Positions 51,281 through 60,118 of a stretch of DNA of 64,000 nucleotides are shown in pieces. This DNA comes from Deinococcus roseus. Its GTDB lineage: Bacteria > Deinococcota > Deinococci > Deinococcales > Deinococcaceae. Location of the stretch: the NCBI RefSeq assembly GCF_014646895.1, contig NZ_BMOD01000012.1:1-64000 (forward strand), given 5' to 3'. Under the pieces are notes generated by a model, which saw only the letters and a program-made list of their open reading frames with translations, was not told the origin of the DNA and searched no databases. Made by a program: the position numbers and the translations under genes. The first letter of the stretch is position 1; each line of letters opens with the position of its first letter.

Positions 51281-52744
51281 TTATTTCGTCAGTGAAAAGC
51301 TTGCCTGGTTGCCTCTGGCGGTCCACACCGTCACATCGATGGAAGAAAGAGAGGAGGAGCAGGTCACGCTGGTCACAGGCAGGGGAGCGGCCACATCACG
51401 GTGCTCAGCACCTGAAATCACTGAGACTGTGGGGGTGTTGTAAGCACAGAGTCCATCTGCTCCAGTGGAATCAGGGTTGGCTTTTTCCACTTCCAGGAGG
51501 GCATGGGCCACATTCTGGGCCACGGTTTCTGCCACAAGCCTGTCGTTTTCCATGATGGCAGGGTCTTTTGGACGGGTCAGGGTGAAAGAAACTCCTCTGG
51601 TGGTGTTGGCTGTGACAGAAAATATGGTTTGGGTGGAGGTACAGGTTATAGAGTTGACTGGCAGAGGTGCTGGGACCTCCTGAACTTCTGCGCCAGAAAT
51701 GACTGTGATGGATCCACTGGCGATGGCACTGCAGGTGGCATCTGCTCCAGTGGAAGTCAGGTTGTTTTTCTCCACAAGAGCCATGGCATCCAGCACACTG
51801 TTGGCCACAGTTTCTGCAGCTTTCCTGTCTCTTTCCAGAATGGCTGGATCTTTCGCTACAGTTCTGGTGACCGCATGACCATCACTGGTGGTGACCGTGA
51901 CCGAGTAAGTTGTTGCAGTGCTGGTGCAGGTGACACCATTGACTGGAAGGGGAGCATCCACAATGAGAGATGCTGTTCCAGCAGTCACCGTGATCTGAGG
52001 CGCAGTGAAATCACAGACGAAAACCCTTTGATAATATGACAGGTTGGCTTCTTCCACTTCTGCCATGGCTTTCAGCACATCGCGGGCCACCAGTCCAGCA
52101 AAACGGTCTTCAGGTTTGTTCTGCTTCTGGGTCAGGGTCAGACCTTTTTTGGTCTTGATTTCTACGGTGTAAATCCCGATGGTGTTGCTGCAGGAAATGC
52201 TGATGATGGCCTCAGGGGCAGCCACTTTGCGGGTTTCCTTGCCAGAGGTGACCGTCAGGGTGGGGGCAGTAAAGTCACACACGGCATCTGCTCCGTTGGA
52301 ATTTGCGTTGCTGGACTCTGTGCTGTCCATGGCTTGCAGGGTTTCCAGGGCGACTTTGCGGGCACCCATCAGATCGGGGTCTTTGCTGGTTTTCTGGGTG
52401 AATTCTCTGCCAACGGTGGGCATGATGGTGACTGAGAATTCAGCCTGGGTGCTGCTGCAGGTGATTTTCTTGAGGGCAGCAGCGTCCAGGGTTTTCTTTT
52501 GTTCTCCAGACTGCACGGTGACTTTGCCGTCCAGGTAAGTGCAGGTGGCATCGAGACCGGTGGAGTAGGGGTTGTTCTTTTCGACGTCTGCTAGGGCAGC
52601 GAGGACAGCAGTGGCGGCTTTCTGGGCTGGGGTGATGGCTGGGAGGGGTGAAAACAGACCGCAACCTGTGAGGGTTCCCAGCAAGGGGAGGGTGGCCACC
52701 TGCACCATACGGGTAAAGCCTTTTCCGGACATGTCAATGCGCAT
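51281..52744 (-). CDS. Lipoprotein with five Cys-pair repeat domains
   Basis: A 487-residue lipoprotein; the ATG at 52744 follows AAAGGAG and starts a signal with lipobox LTGC. I recognise no named family. The rest is five tandem units of ~85-95 residues. Each starts with a helix ending in a NPxSTGADATC-like motif, then two or three beta-type strands, a CTST or CSST motif with the second Cys, another strand (SVTVTTxxG) and a KDPxIxExDR linker. The third unit keeps both Cys but has a changed pre-Cys loop. It is next to a three-unit relative and related to the protein at 22252. Likely surface or envelope location. Confidence 0.82.
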   Translation of the reverse strand: MRIDMSGKGFTRMVQVATLPLLGTLTGCGLFSPLPAITPAQKAATAVLAALADVEKNNPYSTGLDATCTYLDGKVTVQSGEQKKTLDAAALKKITCSSTQAEFSVTIMPTVGREFTQKTSKDPDLMGARKVALETLQAMDSTESSNANSNGADAVCDFTAPTLTVTSGKETRKVAAPEAIISISCSNTIGIYTVEIKTKKGLTLTQKQNKPEDRFAGLVARDVLKAMAEVEEANLSYYQRVFVCDFTAPQITVTAGTASLIVDAPLPVNGVTCTSTATTYSVTVTTSDGHAVTRTVAKDPAILERDRKAAETVANSVLDAMALVEKNNLTSTGADATCSAIASGSITVISGAEVQEVPAPLPVNSITCTSTQTIFSVTANTTRGVSFTLTRPKDPAIMENDRLVAETVAQNVAHALLEVEKANPDSTGADGLCAYNTPTVSVISGAEHRDVAAPLPVTSVTCSSSLSSIDVTVWTARGNQASFSLTK

Positions 52745-52961
52745 AAAAACTCCTTTACCTGGGTTTTGAATTCTGAATGAAAAAACCCTGAATTGATTGT
52801 AGAATGAGAGCATATCAAATTTCTTACCTGCGCATGCCGCATTTGGTTTCTGATATAAAAGTATTTTTGCACCAGATGATCTGGAATTGTAAAAAGATTT
52901 GACAGTGCAGTTTAGATGTATCAGCGGCTCAGATTTTCATGTGTCTTCTGGATGTGATGTT

Positions 52962-53945
52962 CTATTTTGTCCAGGTTTCAGAGGTTGTGTTGCCCTTTGA
53001 AGTGCTCAGGACCACCCTGAACCCGGTTTTGGAAGAAGTGCACCTGCCCAGGAGGGTCTGAGAAGGTGTTGGCACCACCTTTTTTGTGGTCCCGGACTGC
53101 ACGGTGACACCCTCCGGGCCGAACCTGCAGGTTGCATCTGCTCCTGTGGAGTAGGGATTGGTTTTTTCCACCTCAAACATGGCATGCAGCACCTCACGGG
53201 CCCATTTGCTGGCCAGCGTCTGGTCTGCGTTTTCAGATTTAAGGCTTCTTTCCAGAACGGCAGGATTTACGGGCTGGGTTTCAGACACCCTGATGCCGCG
53301 GAAGGTCATGACATCCACCTCGTGGGCATTGGTGGCGAAGTGGCAGCCAATCCAGCTGATCTGGGTGGGAACCTCCACCACCCTGCTGTGCATGCCTGAA
53401 AACACGGTGACTGTGTTGTGGTCAGGGTCAAAGTTACAGGTGACCTCTGCCCCTGTGGAATCTGGGTTGGCTGTTTCTACAGCAGAAATGGCTTCCAGAA
53501 CCAGTTGCCCCCCTTTGTGTGCCAGGGCTTCCATGGTTTCCCGAATCGGTGGAACTTTTTTCAGGCTTTTTTGGACCTGCTGTCCTGCGGTGGTGACCGT
53601 GACCAGAAAGGCTGTTTTGTTGCTGGTGCAGGCTGCATTCTGAACCCCTTCAGGAACCTCCAGAAAGCGGCTTGCTGTGCTGGCATGAACCGTCATGTGA
53701 GATACGCCAAATTCACATTTCCCCCCGGTTCCACTGGAATCCGGGCTGGCTGTTTCCACTTCCCTGAGGGCATCCAGGATGTCTTCTGCCAGGAGTGTGG
53801 CGGTTGCCAGGGCCTCTTCTGCAACGGAGTTTTCTCTGGCCCTGAGCACCACACCTGCAGCAAGCAACAGCATGGCCAGAAGGAACAGGGACAGCAGGGG
53901 AGAAAAGAGGGATCTGGATTTTTTAGAAGGGGGATCAGGTTTCAC
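52962..53945 (-). CDS. Membrane-anchored protein with three Cys-pair repeat domains
   Basis: About 327 residues. The proposed GTG start at 53945 lies seven bases after a TAAAAT -10 box; no ATG precedes the membrane helix, and a longer frame with a TTG start reaches 54035. A basic N-terminus (KKSRS) and one helix (~13-34, no lipobox) anchor it with the repeats outside. Three units of ~90-100 residues follow, of the same helix-NPxSTGA-x-TC/strands/CTSS type as the two lipoproteins. It shares strand and neighbourhood with the five-unit lipoprotein 217 bp downstream, so the pair may act together. Confidence 0.72.
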   Translation of the reverse strand: MKPDPPSKKSRSLFSPLLSLFLLAMLLLAAGVVLRARENSVAEEALATATLLAEDILDALREVETASPDSSGTGGKCEFGVSHMTVHASTASRFLEVPEGVQNAACTSNKTAFLVTVTTAGQQVQKSLKKVPPIRETMEALAHKGGQLVLEAISAVETANPDSTGAEVTCNFDPDHNTVTVFSGMHSRVVEVPTQISWIGCHFATNAHEVDVMTFRGIRVSETQPVNPAVLERSLKSENADQTLASKWAREVLHAMFEVEKTNPYSTGADATCRFGPEGVTVQSGTTKKVVPTPSQTLLGRCTSSKTGFRVVLSTSKGNTTSETWTK

Positions 53946-53952
53946 AGGCTTT

Positions 53953-53958
53953 ATTTTA
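53953..53958 (-). promoter_or_regulatory. -10 box (TAAAAT) before the GTG start
   Basis: It lies seven bases before the GTG at 53945, the spacing of leaderless transcripts. No good -35 at standard distance. Confidence 0.35.
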
Positions 53959-53982
53959 AGAGAACCACAGCAGCAAGCATGC

Positions 53983-54153
53983 AAGACCCTTATTGATGTT
54001 CGCCAAAAGCACTGCAGGTGCTTTTGGCTGAGCAAGCGCCCAGTGCGAACCCGGCCGTCCGGGGAGCACGCTTTAGGGGCAAGAAAGCGAATAGAACGGT
54101 CAGGACACCCAGACCCCCTACAGTTCTTTTTGCGTAGATCAATAAGGATCCTT
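53983..54153. repeat. 171-bp segment bounded by imperfect inverted repeats
   Basis: The ends (53983-54003 and 54132-54153) are inverted copies sharing CCTTATTGAT and outer AAG/inner CGC bases. Inside is a perfect 11-bp hairpin, GCCAAAAGCAC (54002-54012) with its complement at 54018-54028. It could be a miniature inverted-repeat element or a structured leader; no reading frame is supported in it. Confidence 0.5.
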
Positions 54154-54348
54154 GAAGCGGAGAAAGCAGCAGATTGGCCGATTTAACATCAATCGAACAT
54201 AAAATTGCAAATACATGTTAAAAGTGAAAAGCATCACCTGGCCTTTTGCTGGACCAGAAGCCCTTTCTGGATGGGATTGAGCCGCAAAAGGGGTTGTCTC
54301 ACAGAATGAGTCAAGGAGAATTTCCTGCGTCTGGGTCATGTTTGGGAC

Positions 54349-54378
54349 TTGACATTCAGGGGGCACGAACACAATAAT
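54349..54378 (+). promoter_or_regulatory. Promoter of the rhamnose uptake operon
   Basis: TTGACA (54349-54354), an 18-bp spacer and AATAAT (54373-54378), 77 bp before the ATG. Confidence 0.7.
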
Positions 54379-54382
54379 GTTC
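54367..54382. promoter_or_regulatory. Operator candidate GAACA-N6-TGTTC over the -10
   Basis: Inverted GAACA and TGTTC arms span the -10 box, so a repressor bound here would block transcription of the uptake operon. The regulator is unknown; the DeoR protein at 62918 is one candidate. Confidence 0.45.
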
Positions 54383-54454
54383 ATACGAAACAAAAGATAA
54401 CATGATCGTGTTGAAAAGCTGCAAAGAACTTGCATCTGACCCCCAGGAGACCCC

Positions 54455-55456
54455 ATGAAGAACCGTAAACTGCTGCTGTCCGCCCTGCTGATCACCACCG
54501 CTGCTCTGGCCCAGGAAGCCCAGGCCCAGAAAACCTACCGCATTGCCATGGTGGTCAAAAGCCTCGGAAACGGCTTCTTCGATGCTGCCAGAGATGGAGG
54601 CCAGGAAGCCGCCAAAGCGCTGGGCAACGTGGAACTGATCTACACCGGACCCACCAGTCCCACCGCAGAAGGCCAGATCGAGGTCATCAACAACCTGATC
54701 GCCCAGAAGGTGGACGCCATCGTGATCAGTGCCAACGATGCCAACGCCCTGGTGCCCGTGCTGAAAAAAGCCATGCTGCGCCGCATCAAAGTGGTTTCCT
54801 TTGACTCCGGGGTGGCCAAAGCCGGACGCCTGATGCACCTGAACCCCTCCAACACCGCCCTGATTGGCTTCAAACAGATCGACATGATCAGCAAGACCAT
54901 CGGAGGCAAAGGCAAAATCGCGGTCCTGAGCGCCACCGCCCAGGCCACCAACCAGAACGCCTGGATTGCCGCCATGAAAGACACCCTCAAGAAACCCGAA
55001 TACAAGAATCTGGACCTCGTGGACGTGGTTTACGGCGATGACCAGTCTGACAAGTCCTACCGTGAAGCCCTGGCCCTGTTCCAGAAGTACCCTGACCTCA
55101 AAGGCATCATTGCCCCCACCACCGTGGGCATCAGTGCAGCCGCCAAAGCCGTGGTGGACCAGAAACTGGTGGGCAAAGTCTTCGTGAGCGGCCTGGGCCT
55201 CCCCTCTGAAATGGCCGGTTATGTCAAAGCAGGCAGCGTGGACACCTTCGCCATCTGGAACCCCATCGACCTGGGTTACTCTGCCGTGTACGCCGCTTAC
55301 CAGTTTGTGACTGGCAAGGCCAAAGGCAAAAGTGGAGAGGTCATCAACATCGGACGCATGGGCAAAATCACCCTGGACAAGAACACCGAAGCGGCCATGG
55401 CAGAGCCCTTCACGTTTGACAAGAGCAACGTGGATAAGTTCGCGAAGATTTTCTGA
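54455..55456 (+). CDS. rhaS: Rhamnose ABC transporter substrate-binding protein
   Basis: A 333-residue exported binding protein, signal peptide ending near AQAQ. The mature part is a type I periplasmic sugar-binding fold (KSLGNGFFDAARDGGQEAA, YTGPTSPTAEGQIEVINNLI, SANDANALVPVLKKA) that closely matches the RhaS/autoinducer-2-like class. The specificity assignment comes from the operon, which ends with L-rhamnose mutarotase. CAGGAGA precedes the ATG. A repeat-rich gap of ~225 bp separates it from the ATPase gene. Confidence 0.9.
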   Translation: MKNRKLLLSALLITTAALAQEAQAQKTYRIAMVVKSLGNGFFDAARDGGQEAAKALGNVELIYTGPTSPTAEGQIEVINNLIAQKVDAIVISANDANALVPVLKKAMLRRIKVVSFDSGVAKAGRLMHLNPSNTALIGFKQIDMISKTIGGKGKIAVLSATAQATNQNAWIAAMKDTLKKPEYKNLDLVDVVYGDDQSDKSYREALALFQKYPDLKGIIAPTTVGISAAAKAVVDQKLVGKVFVSGLGLPSEMAGYVKAGSVDTFAIWNPIDLGYSAVYAAYQFVTGKAKGKSGEVINIGRMGKITLDKNTEAAMAEPFTFDKSNVDKFAKIF

Positions 55457-55462
55457 GAAAAT

Positions 55463-55627
55463 GCCGAGGGCCGAGGGCAAAAGATTTCTTTTGCTAAAGC
55501 TTTGCAGGTTTGACATTTCGCTAAAGCATCCGCAAAGGGCTACAAAAACCCCTTGATACCGTTTAAGGCATGGAGCACCCTACGCTCTCGGCTCTCGGCT
55601 CTCGGCTCTCGGCTCTCGGCTCTCGGC
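55463..55627. repeat. Inverted heptamer-repeat element between rhaS and rhaT
   Basis: GCCGAGGGCCGAGGGC (55463-55478) faces six perfect GCTCTCG units plus GC (55584-55627). The two arrays are the same heptamer family in opposite orientation, flanking ~105 bp, as in the element between ureA and ureB. Folding in mRNA would produce a large hairpin between the binding protein and ATPase genes. Confidence 0.85.
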
Positions 55628-55682
55628 AACAAGCGAGACATCCCCAGTCCCTCATAAAGTCCTCTCCCGCAAAAGGTTCAAC

Positions 55683-57191
55683 ATGATCCCATATTTATCT
55701 GTGCAGGACATCGGCAAAAGCTTCGGGGCCACCCGCGCCAACCACCGGGTTTCATTCACGGTGGGTCTGGGCGAGGTGGTGGCCCTGGTGGGTGAGAACG
55801 GTGCCGGAAAATCCACCCTGGTGAAGATGCTGACCGGGATTTACCAGCCCGACAGCGGCAAGATTCAGGCAGAGGGGCACACCATTCATCTTTCCAGCCC
55901 ACAGGATGCCTGGAATGCGGGCATCACGGCCATCCATCAGGAAACCGTGATGTTTGATGAACTGAGCGTGGCAGAAAACCTGTTCATGGGACAGGCTCCA
56001 GTGAAGCGCAGTTTCTTTGCGGGGGGCCTGATCCAGTGGAAAACCATGCTGGAAAAAAGCCGCACGGTGCTGCAAAAACTGGACGCAAAATTCACCCCCG
56101 AAACCCCTTTAAAAGACCTCAGCGTGGCCCAGAAGCACCTGGTGCAGATTGCCCGTGCACTGGTGCAGGATGCAAAAATCGTGATCATGGACGAGCCCAC
56201 AGCGGCACTGTCCAGGGCCGAAATCGAGGACCTGTACCGGATTGTGCGGCAGCTGAAAGAGGAGGGCAAAGGGATCCTCCTGATCACCCACAAGTTCGAT
56301 GAAATTTTTGAACTCTCGGACCGCTATGTGGTGCTGCGTGACGGTGAAAAAGTTGCAGATGGGAACATCCAGGATGTGACCAGCGACGACCTGATTCGCC
56401 TGATGGCGGGTCGGGATGTGGGTTCGCTGTACCCCAAGAAAGACGTGATCCCTGGAGAGGTGGTGCTGGAGGTCAAAAACCTCTCGCATCCCACAGAGTT
56501 TTCCGGGATTTCTTTTCAGCTGCGCAAAGGGGAGATTCTGGGCTTTTATGGCCTGATCGGTGCTGGACGCAGCGAGGCCATGCAAGCCCTTTTTGGCCTG
56601 TCCCCCCATGCCAGAGGCGAGGTGAAGTTGCTGGGCAAGAAGCTCTGGGCGAAGTCTCCTGCAGATGCTTTAAAAGCAGGTCTGGTGTACGTGCCAGAAG
56701 ACCGTCAGGTCAGCGGGGCCATTTTGCCCATGAGCATCGTGCACAACATCACCCTGCCGAGTTTGCCGCGGCTGGGCTTTTTTCTGAACCGCCGCCGTGA
56801 GCTGCAACTGGCCCAGGAGTACAGCTCCCGCCTCTCCCTGAAAGCCGCCCACCTCGACCAGCATGTTTCAGAGCTGTCTGGAGGGAACCAGCAGAAAGTG
56901 GTGATTTCCAAATGGTTGGCCACCCAGCCTGCCGTGATCATTCTGGACGAACCCACCAAGGGCATTGATGTGGGGGCCAAGGCCGCTGTGCACAGTTTCA
57001 TGGGGGAACTGGTGGAGAAGGGACTGTCGGTGATTCTGGTGTCCAGTGAGTTGCCCGAGGTGATGCACCTTGCAGACCGCATCCTGGTGATGCGGGAAGG
57101 AAAAGTGGTGGGAGAAGTGAACGCAAAAACCGCCCAGGCCCACGAAATCGTGAAACTGGCCGCTGGTGTGGCAGATGGGGAGGTCGCATGA
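55683..57191 (+). CDS. rhaT: Rhamnose ABC transporter ATP-binding protein
   Basis: A 502-residue double ATPase of the CUT2 sugar importer class. The first half has Walker A GENGAGKST and Walker B IVIMDEPTAAL. The second has a degenerate Walker A (GLIGAGRSE), a full signature LSGGNQQKVVISKWL and Walker B IILDEPTKGIDVG, the standard arrangement in this class. The 3' end overlaps the first permease by 4 bp. Confidence 0.93.
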   Translation: MIPYLSVQDIGKSFGATRANHRVSFTVGLGEVVALVGENGAGKSTLVKMLTGIYQPDSGKIQAEGHTIHLSSPQDAWNAGITAIHQETVMFDELSVAENLFMGQAPVKRSFFAGGLIQWKTMLEKSRTVLQKLDAKFTPETPLKDLSVAQKHLVQIARALVQDAKIVIMDEPTAALSRAEIEDLYRIVRQLKEEGKGILLITHKFDEIFELSDRYVVLRDGEKVADGNIQDVTSDDLIRLMAGRDVGSLYPKKDVIPGEVVLEVKNLSHPTEFSGISFQLRKGEILGFYGLIGAGRSEAMQALFGLSPHARGEVKLLGKKLWAKSPADALKAGLVYVPEDRQVSGAILPMSIVHNITLPSLPRLGFFLNRRRELQLAQEYSSRLSLKAAHLDQHVSELSGGNQQKVVISKWLATQPAVIILDEPTKGIDVGAKAAVHSFMGELVEKGLSVILVSSELPEVMHLADRILVMREGKVVGEVNAKTAQAHEIVKLAAGVADGEVA

Positions 57192-58186
57192 AGCTCCTGA
57201 AGACACACCGCCAGGAGGCTGTGCTGCTCCTGATTCTGGTGCTGGGTTTCGTGCTGGTGGGCCTGATCACCCCCTCTTTTTTCAGCATCAAGACCCTGGA
57301 CACCCTCTGGCACGACAGCGCATTGCTGCTGACCCTTGCCCTGGCCCAGATGCTGATCATCATGAGCCGGGGGATTGACCTTTCTGTCGCCTCCAATCTG
57401 GCCCTCAGTGGGATGCTGGTGGCTTTGCTCTCACAGCATTTTCCTGGGCTTCCCATGCCTGTGCTGCTGCTGGTGGGAGCTGTTTCCGGAAGCCTGCTGG
57501 GGATGGTCAATTCCTTTCTGATCACCGGACTGAATTTGCCCCCCATCGTGGCGACCCTGGGCACCATGAGCGTGTTCCGGGGCCTGATTTACGTGGTCAG
57601 CGAGGGCAAATGGATCACCTCCAAGGATTTACCGCAGCATGTGATGGACTTTCCCAACGCCCGTTTTCTGGGCCTCAGCACCCTGCAATGGGAATTTCTG
57701 GTGGTGCTGGGTCTGTTCTTTGTGGTGGTGCATCATTCCCGTTTTGGCCGGGAAATCCGCGCATATGGTGGGAATCCCTCGGCCAGCAAGTACGTGGGCA
57801 TCCCCGAGAAACCCCGCGTCTTCGCGCTTTATGTGCTGAGCGGTCTGGTGTCTGGCATTGTGGGGGTGTTGTGGGTGGCCCGTTACGCCATTGCTTACAC
57901 TGAAGTTGCACAGGGTTTTGAACTGCAGGTGATTGCTGCATGTGTGCTGGGCGGCGTCAGCATTGCTGGTGGCGTGGGCACCGTGATCGGCACCATGCTG
58001 GGTTCACTGTTTCTGGTGGGCCTCTACAACGCCCTGCCCGTGGTGCATGTTTCCCCGTTCTGGCAGACCGCACTGGTGGGCCTTTCCATTCTGGTGGCCG
58101 TGGTGGTCAACCAGGGGGCCAGAAAAGCCATTGGCAAGAACATTCTGCGTCAGACCGGTCAGAACCAGCAGGCAGGTCAGGTATGA
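57188..58186 (+). CDS. rhaP: Rhamnose ABC transporter permease 1
   Basis: A 332-residue CUT2 permease with about eight to nine helices. Family marks are MSRGIDLSVASNLALSGM, LPPIVATLGTMSVFRGL and the cytoplasmic FGREIRAYGGNPSASKYVGI loop, then ACVLGGVSIAGGVGT. The ATG overlaps the ATPase stop. With the second permease it forms the heterodimeric channel. Confidence 0.92.
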   Translation: MKLLKTHRQEAVLLLILVLGFVLVGLITPSFFSIKTLDTLWHDSALLLTLALAQMLIIMSRGIDLSVASNLALSGMLVALLSQHFPGLPMPVLLLVGAVSGSLLGMVNSFLITGLNLPPIVATLGTMSVFRGLIYVVSEGKWITSKDLPQHVMDFPNARFLGLSTLQWEFLVVLGLFFVVVHHSRFGREIRAYGGNPSASKYVGIPEKPRVFALYVLSGLVSGIVGVLWVARYAIAYTEVAQGFELQVIAACVLGGVSIAGGVGTVIGTMLGSLFLVGLYNALPVVHVSPFWQTALVGLSILVAVVVNQGARKAIGKNILRQTGQNQQAGQV

Positions 58187-59178
58187 AAGGAGACCTCGTG
58201 AAACCCCTCCCTGCACAGGGAAACAACAAAGCAGGGAACTTCTTCAGGAAATGGGAGGTTTTCCTCACGGTGTTCCTGATTGCGGTGATGCTGTTAAACA
58301 GCCGCCTCACCGAATACTTCTGGGACCCCTTCAATCTGGGGGATGCCACCGCCAACTTTGCTGAAAAAGGCATCATGGCCCTCGCCATGGCCCTGCTGAT
58401 CCTGGTCCGTGAAATTGATTTGTCTGTGGCCTCCATCATTGCCCTGTCCAGTCTGGTGATGGGCCTGCTGGCAAAACAGGGGCTGGACACCCCGGTGCTC
58501 ATTGTGGCAGGCATCCTGACCGGAGCGCTGTGTGGACTGCTGAACGGTTTTCTGGTGGTGCGTTTTGCCATTCCCTCGATTGCCATCACGCTGGGTACCA
58601 TGAGCCTGTTCCGGGGCATCTCGCAGGCGATCCTGGGCGACACTGCCCTCACCGAGTACCCCGAGTCTTTCGCTGCACTGGGACAGTCCTACTGGTTCAC
58701 CTACCTGCCGATTTCTTTTGTGGTGTTTCTGGTCCTGGCTGTGCTGGTGGGTGGGGTTTTGCACCTGACCCGACTGGGCCGCAACCTCTACGCCATGGGC
58801 AACAACCCCGAAGCTGCGCGGTTTTCTGGGATTCAGGTTTTGAAAAACAAACTGGTGCTGTTTCTGCTCAGTGGCACTTTTGCAGGTCTGGCCGCCGTGT
58901 TCCTCACCGCCCGCATCTCCTCCACCCGTCCCAACATCGGGCAGGGCTGGGAACTGGATGTGATCACCATGGTGGTGCTGGGAGGGGTCAGCATCGCGGG
59001 TGGAACGGGCAGCATTTCTGGCGTGGTACTGGCGGTCCTCCTGCTGGGCATGATCAGCTTCGGGATGGGCCTCTTAAACATCCCCGGCATTGTGGGTTCC
59101 ATTGTGGTGGGAAGCCTGCTGATTCTGGCGATTGCGCTGCCCAACATCCTGCAGAAGCTGTCCAGAAAGAAGAAGTAA
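58183..59178 (+). CDS. rhaQ: Rhamnose ABC transporter permease 2
   Basis: A 331-residue CUT2 permease, paralogue of the preceding one (LVREIDLSVASIIALSSLVM, FAIPSIAITLGTMSLFRGI, NLYAMGNNPEAARFSGI, VVLGGVSIAGGTGS). The ATG at 58183 overlaps the rhaP stop. A GTG five codons later (58198) has a much better AAAGGAG site and may be the real start. It is followed after three bases by the mutarotase gene. Confidence 0.92.
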   Translation: MKGDLVKPLPAQGNNKAGNFFRKWEVFLTVFLIAVMLLNSRLTEYFWDPFNLGDATANFAEKGIMALAMALLILVREIDLSVASIIALSSLVMGLLAKQGLDTPVLIVAGILTGALCGLLNGFLVVRFAIPSIAITLGTMSLFRGISQAILGDTALTEYPESFAALGQSYWFTYLPISFVVFLVLAVLVGGVLHLTRLGRNLYAMGNNPEAARFSGIQVLKNKLVLFLLSGTFAGLAAVFLTARISSTRPNIGQGWELDVITMVVLGGVSIAGGTGSISGVVLAVLLLGMISFGMGLLNIPGIVGSIVVGSLLILAIALPNILQKLSRKKK

Positions 59179-59181
59179 ACC

Positions 59182-59496
59182 ATGCAGAAAATCGCCTTCA
59201 AGATGAAACTTTTTCCCGGTCAGGAAGCCGAATACCAGAAACGCCACGATGAGATCTGGCCTGAACTGCGCGACCTCCTGCGCCTTGCGGGCATCCGGGA
59301 TTACAGCATCTTTCTGGACAGGGAAACCTCAACGCTTTTTGCCGTGCTGTGGCGCTCAGGGGACCACCAGATGGATGATTTGCCCACCCAGGAAGTGATG
59401 CAACGCTGGTGGGCCTGCATGGCAGACATCATGGTCACCAACCCGGACCAGTCTCCGTACAGCGTGCCGCTGGAACAGGTGTTTCATCTGGAGTGA
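59182..59496 (+). CDS. rhaM: L-rhamnose mutarotase
   Basis: A 104-residue protein, the normal length of RhaM (RhaU). Conserved features are FKMKLFPGQEAEYQKRHDEIWPEL (split by the active-site His in KRHDEIW), the IRDYSIFLD strand and RWWACMADIMVTNPDQSP near the end. It interconverts alpha and beta anomers of L-rhamnose after import. It closes the uptake operon and fixes its sugar specificity. Rhamnose isomerase, kinase and aldolase are not in this window. Confidence 0.95.
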   Translation: MQKIAFKMKLFPGQEAEYQKRHDEIWPELRDLLRLAGIRDYSIFLDRETSTLFAVLWRSGDHQMDDLPTQEVMQRWWACMADIMVTNPDQSPYSVPLEQVFHLE

Positions 59497-59537
59497 GGGG
59501 TTCGCTGGAGGGTTGAAAGCCAGTTGATGGTGTAAAG

Positions 59538-59572
59538 GGGCAGAACGGGACATTAAAAAACCCTGTCTGCCC
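59538..59572 (+). terminator. Hairpin after rhaM
   Basis: GGGCAGA pairs with TCTGCCC, extended inward by GGG/CCC across a small internal loop. There is no T-run, so termination strength is doubtful. Confidence 0.4.
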
Positions 59573-59611
59573 TCTGATTAAAACGTCAGGATTTCCATCC
59601 GAGGAGATGAA

Positions 59612-60061
59612 TCATTGAAATATGATTTTGGAGGTTGTGATCAGATCCATGTGTTCTACATCTTCCAGGGTGGCTGCTCTAAAACCCACAGACTCAATAT
59701 GTCTTAACATGTTTTCTGGAATTCTTATGCCATGATCTTTGATGTGGTGCCACAGTATTTGTGGCCAGACAAAAGTGCCATCTGAATAAACAGAGCTTGC
59801 TTCTCCTGCATAAATGCCGCAGATGCTGCAGTGTATAAATTCTCCACTCGAAGCACTGATAAATGATATGCCATTCCTGCAATAATCAGCCACTTTGTCC
59901 CTTAACTCTGGATTCCATGTATGATCAATGAAATCTTCAAATTGAAATCCTGCTCTATAAATCTCAAAAAAGCCAAAACCCATCTTTTCCCAGGTGTCAA
60001 AAACAGCCATCTTGTCCTCCAGCTCTCTTAAAGAATACATCAGATGACTGAAAATAAACAT
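59612..60061 (-). CDS. Low-GC hypothetical protein
   Basis: A 149-residue frame with clearly more A/T-ending codons than its surroundings, suggesting recent acquisition. The sequence is rich in aromatics and His (FGFFEIYRAGFQFEDFIDHTW, split by the RAG turn; CRNGISF; CSICGIYAGEA; WPQILWHHIKDHGI). There is no signal or membrane segment and I recognise no family. The start is uncertain, since no ribosome site precedes 60061 and Met-18 is an alternative. It lies alone between two transcription units. Confidence 0.6.
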   Translation of the reverse strand: MFIFSHLMYSLRELEDKMAVFDTWEKMGFGFFEIYRAGFQFEDFIDHTWNPELRDKVADYCRNGISFISASSGEFIHCSICGIYAGEASSVYSDGTFVWPQILWHHIKDHGIRIPENMLRHIESVGFRAATLEDVEHMDLITTSKIIFQ

Positions 60062-60118
60062 GTGTTTTAAGGAAGAGGGGACAGGAACCTGGACATCAGG
60101 ATGCTGTTAAGTCTGGTT

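Larger units (their letters stand above)
54154..54454 (+). other. Promoter region of the rhamnose operon
   Basis: About 300 bp without a gene. It contains the promoter and operator listed at 54349-54382. AT-rich up to 54230; otherwise nothing recognised. Confidence 0.5.
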
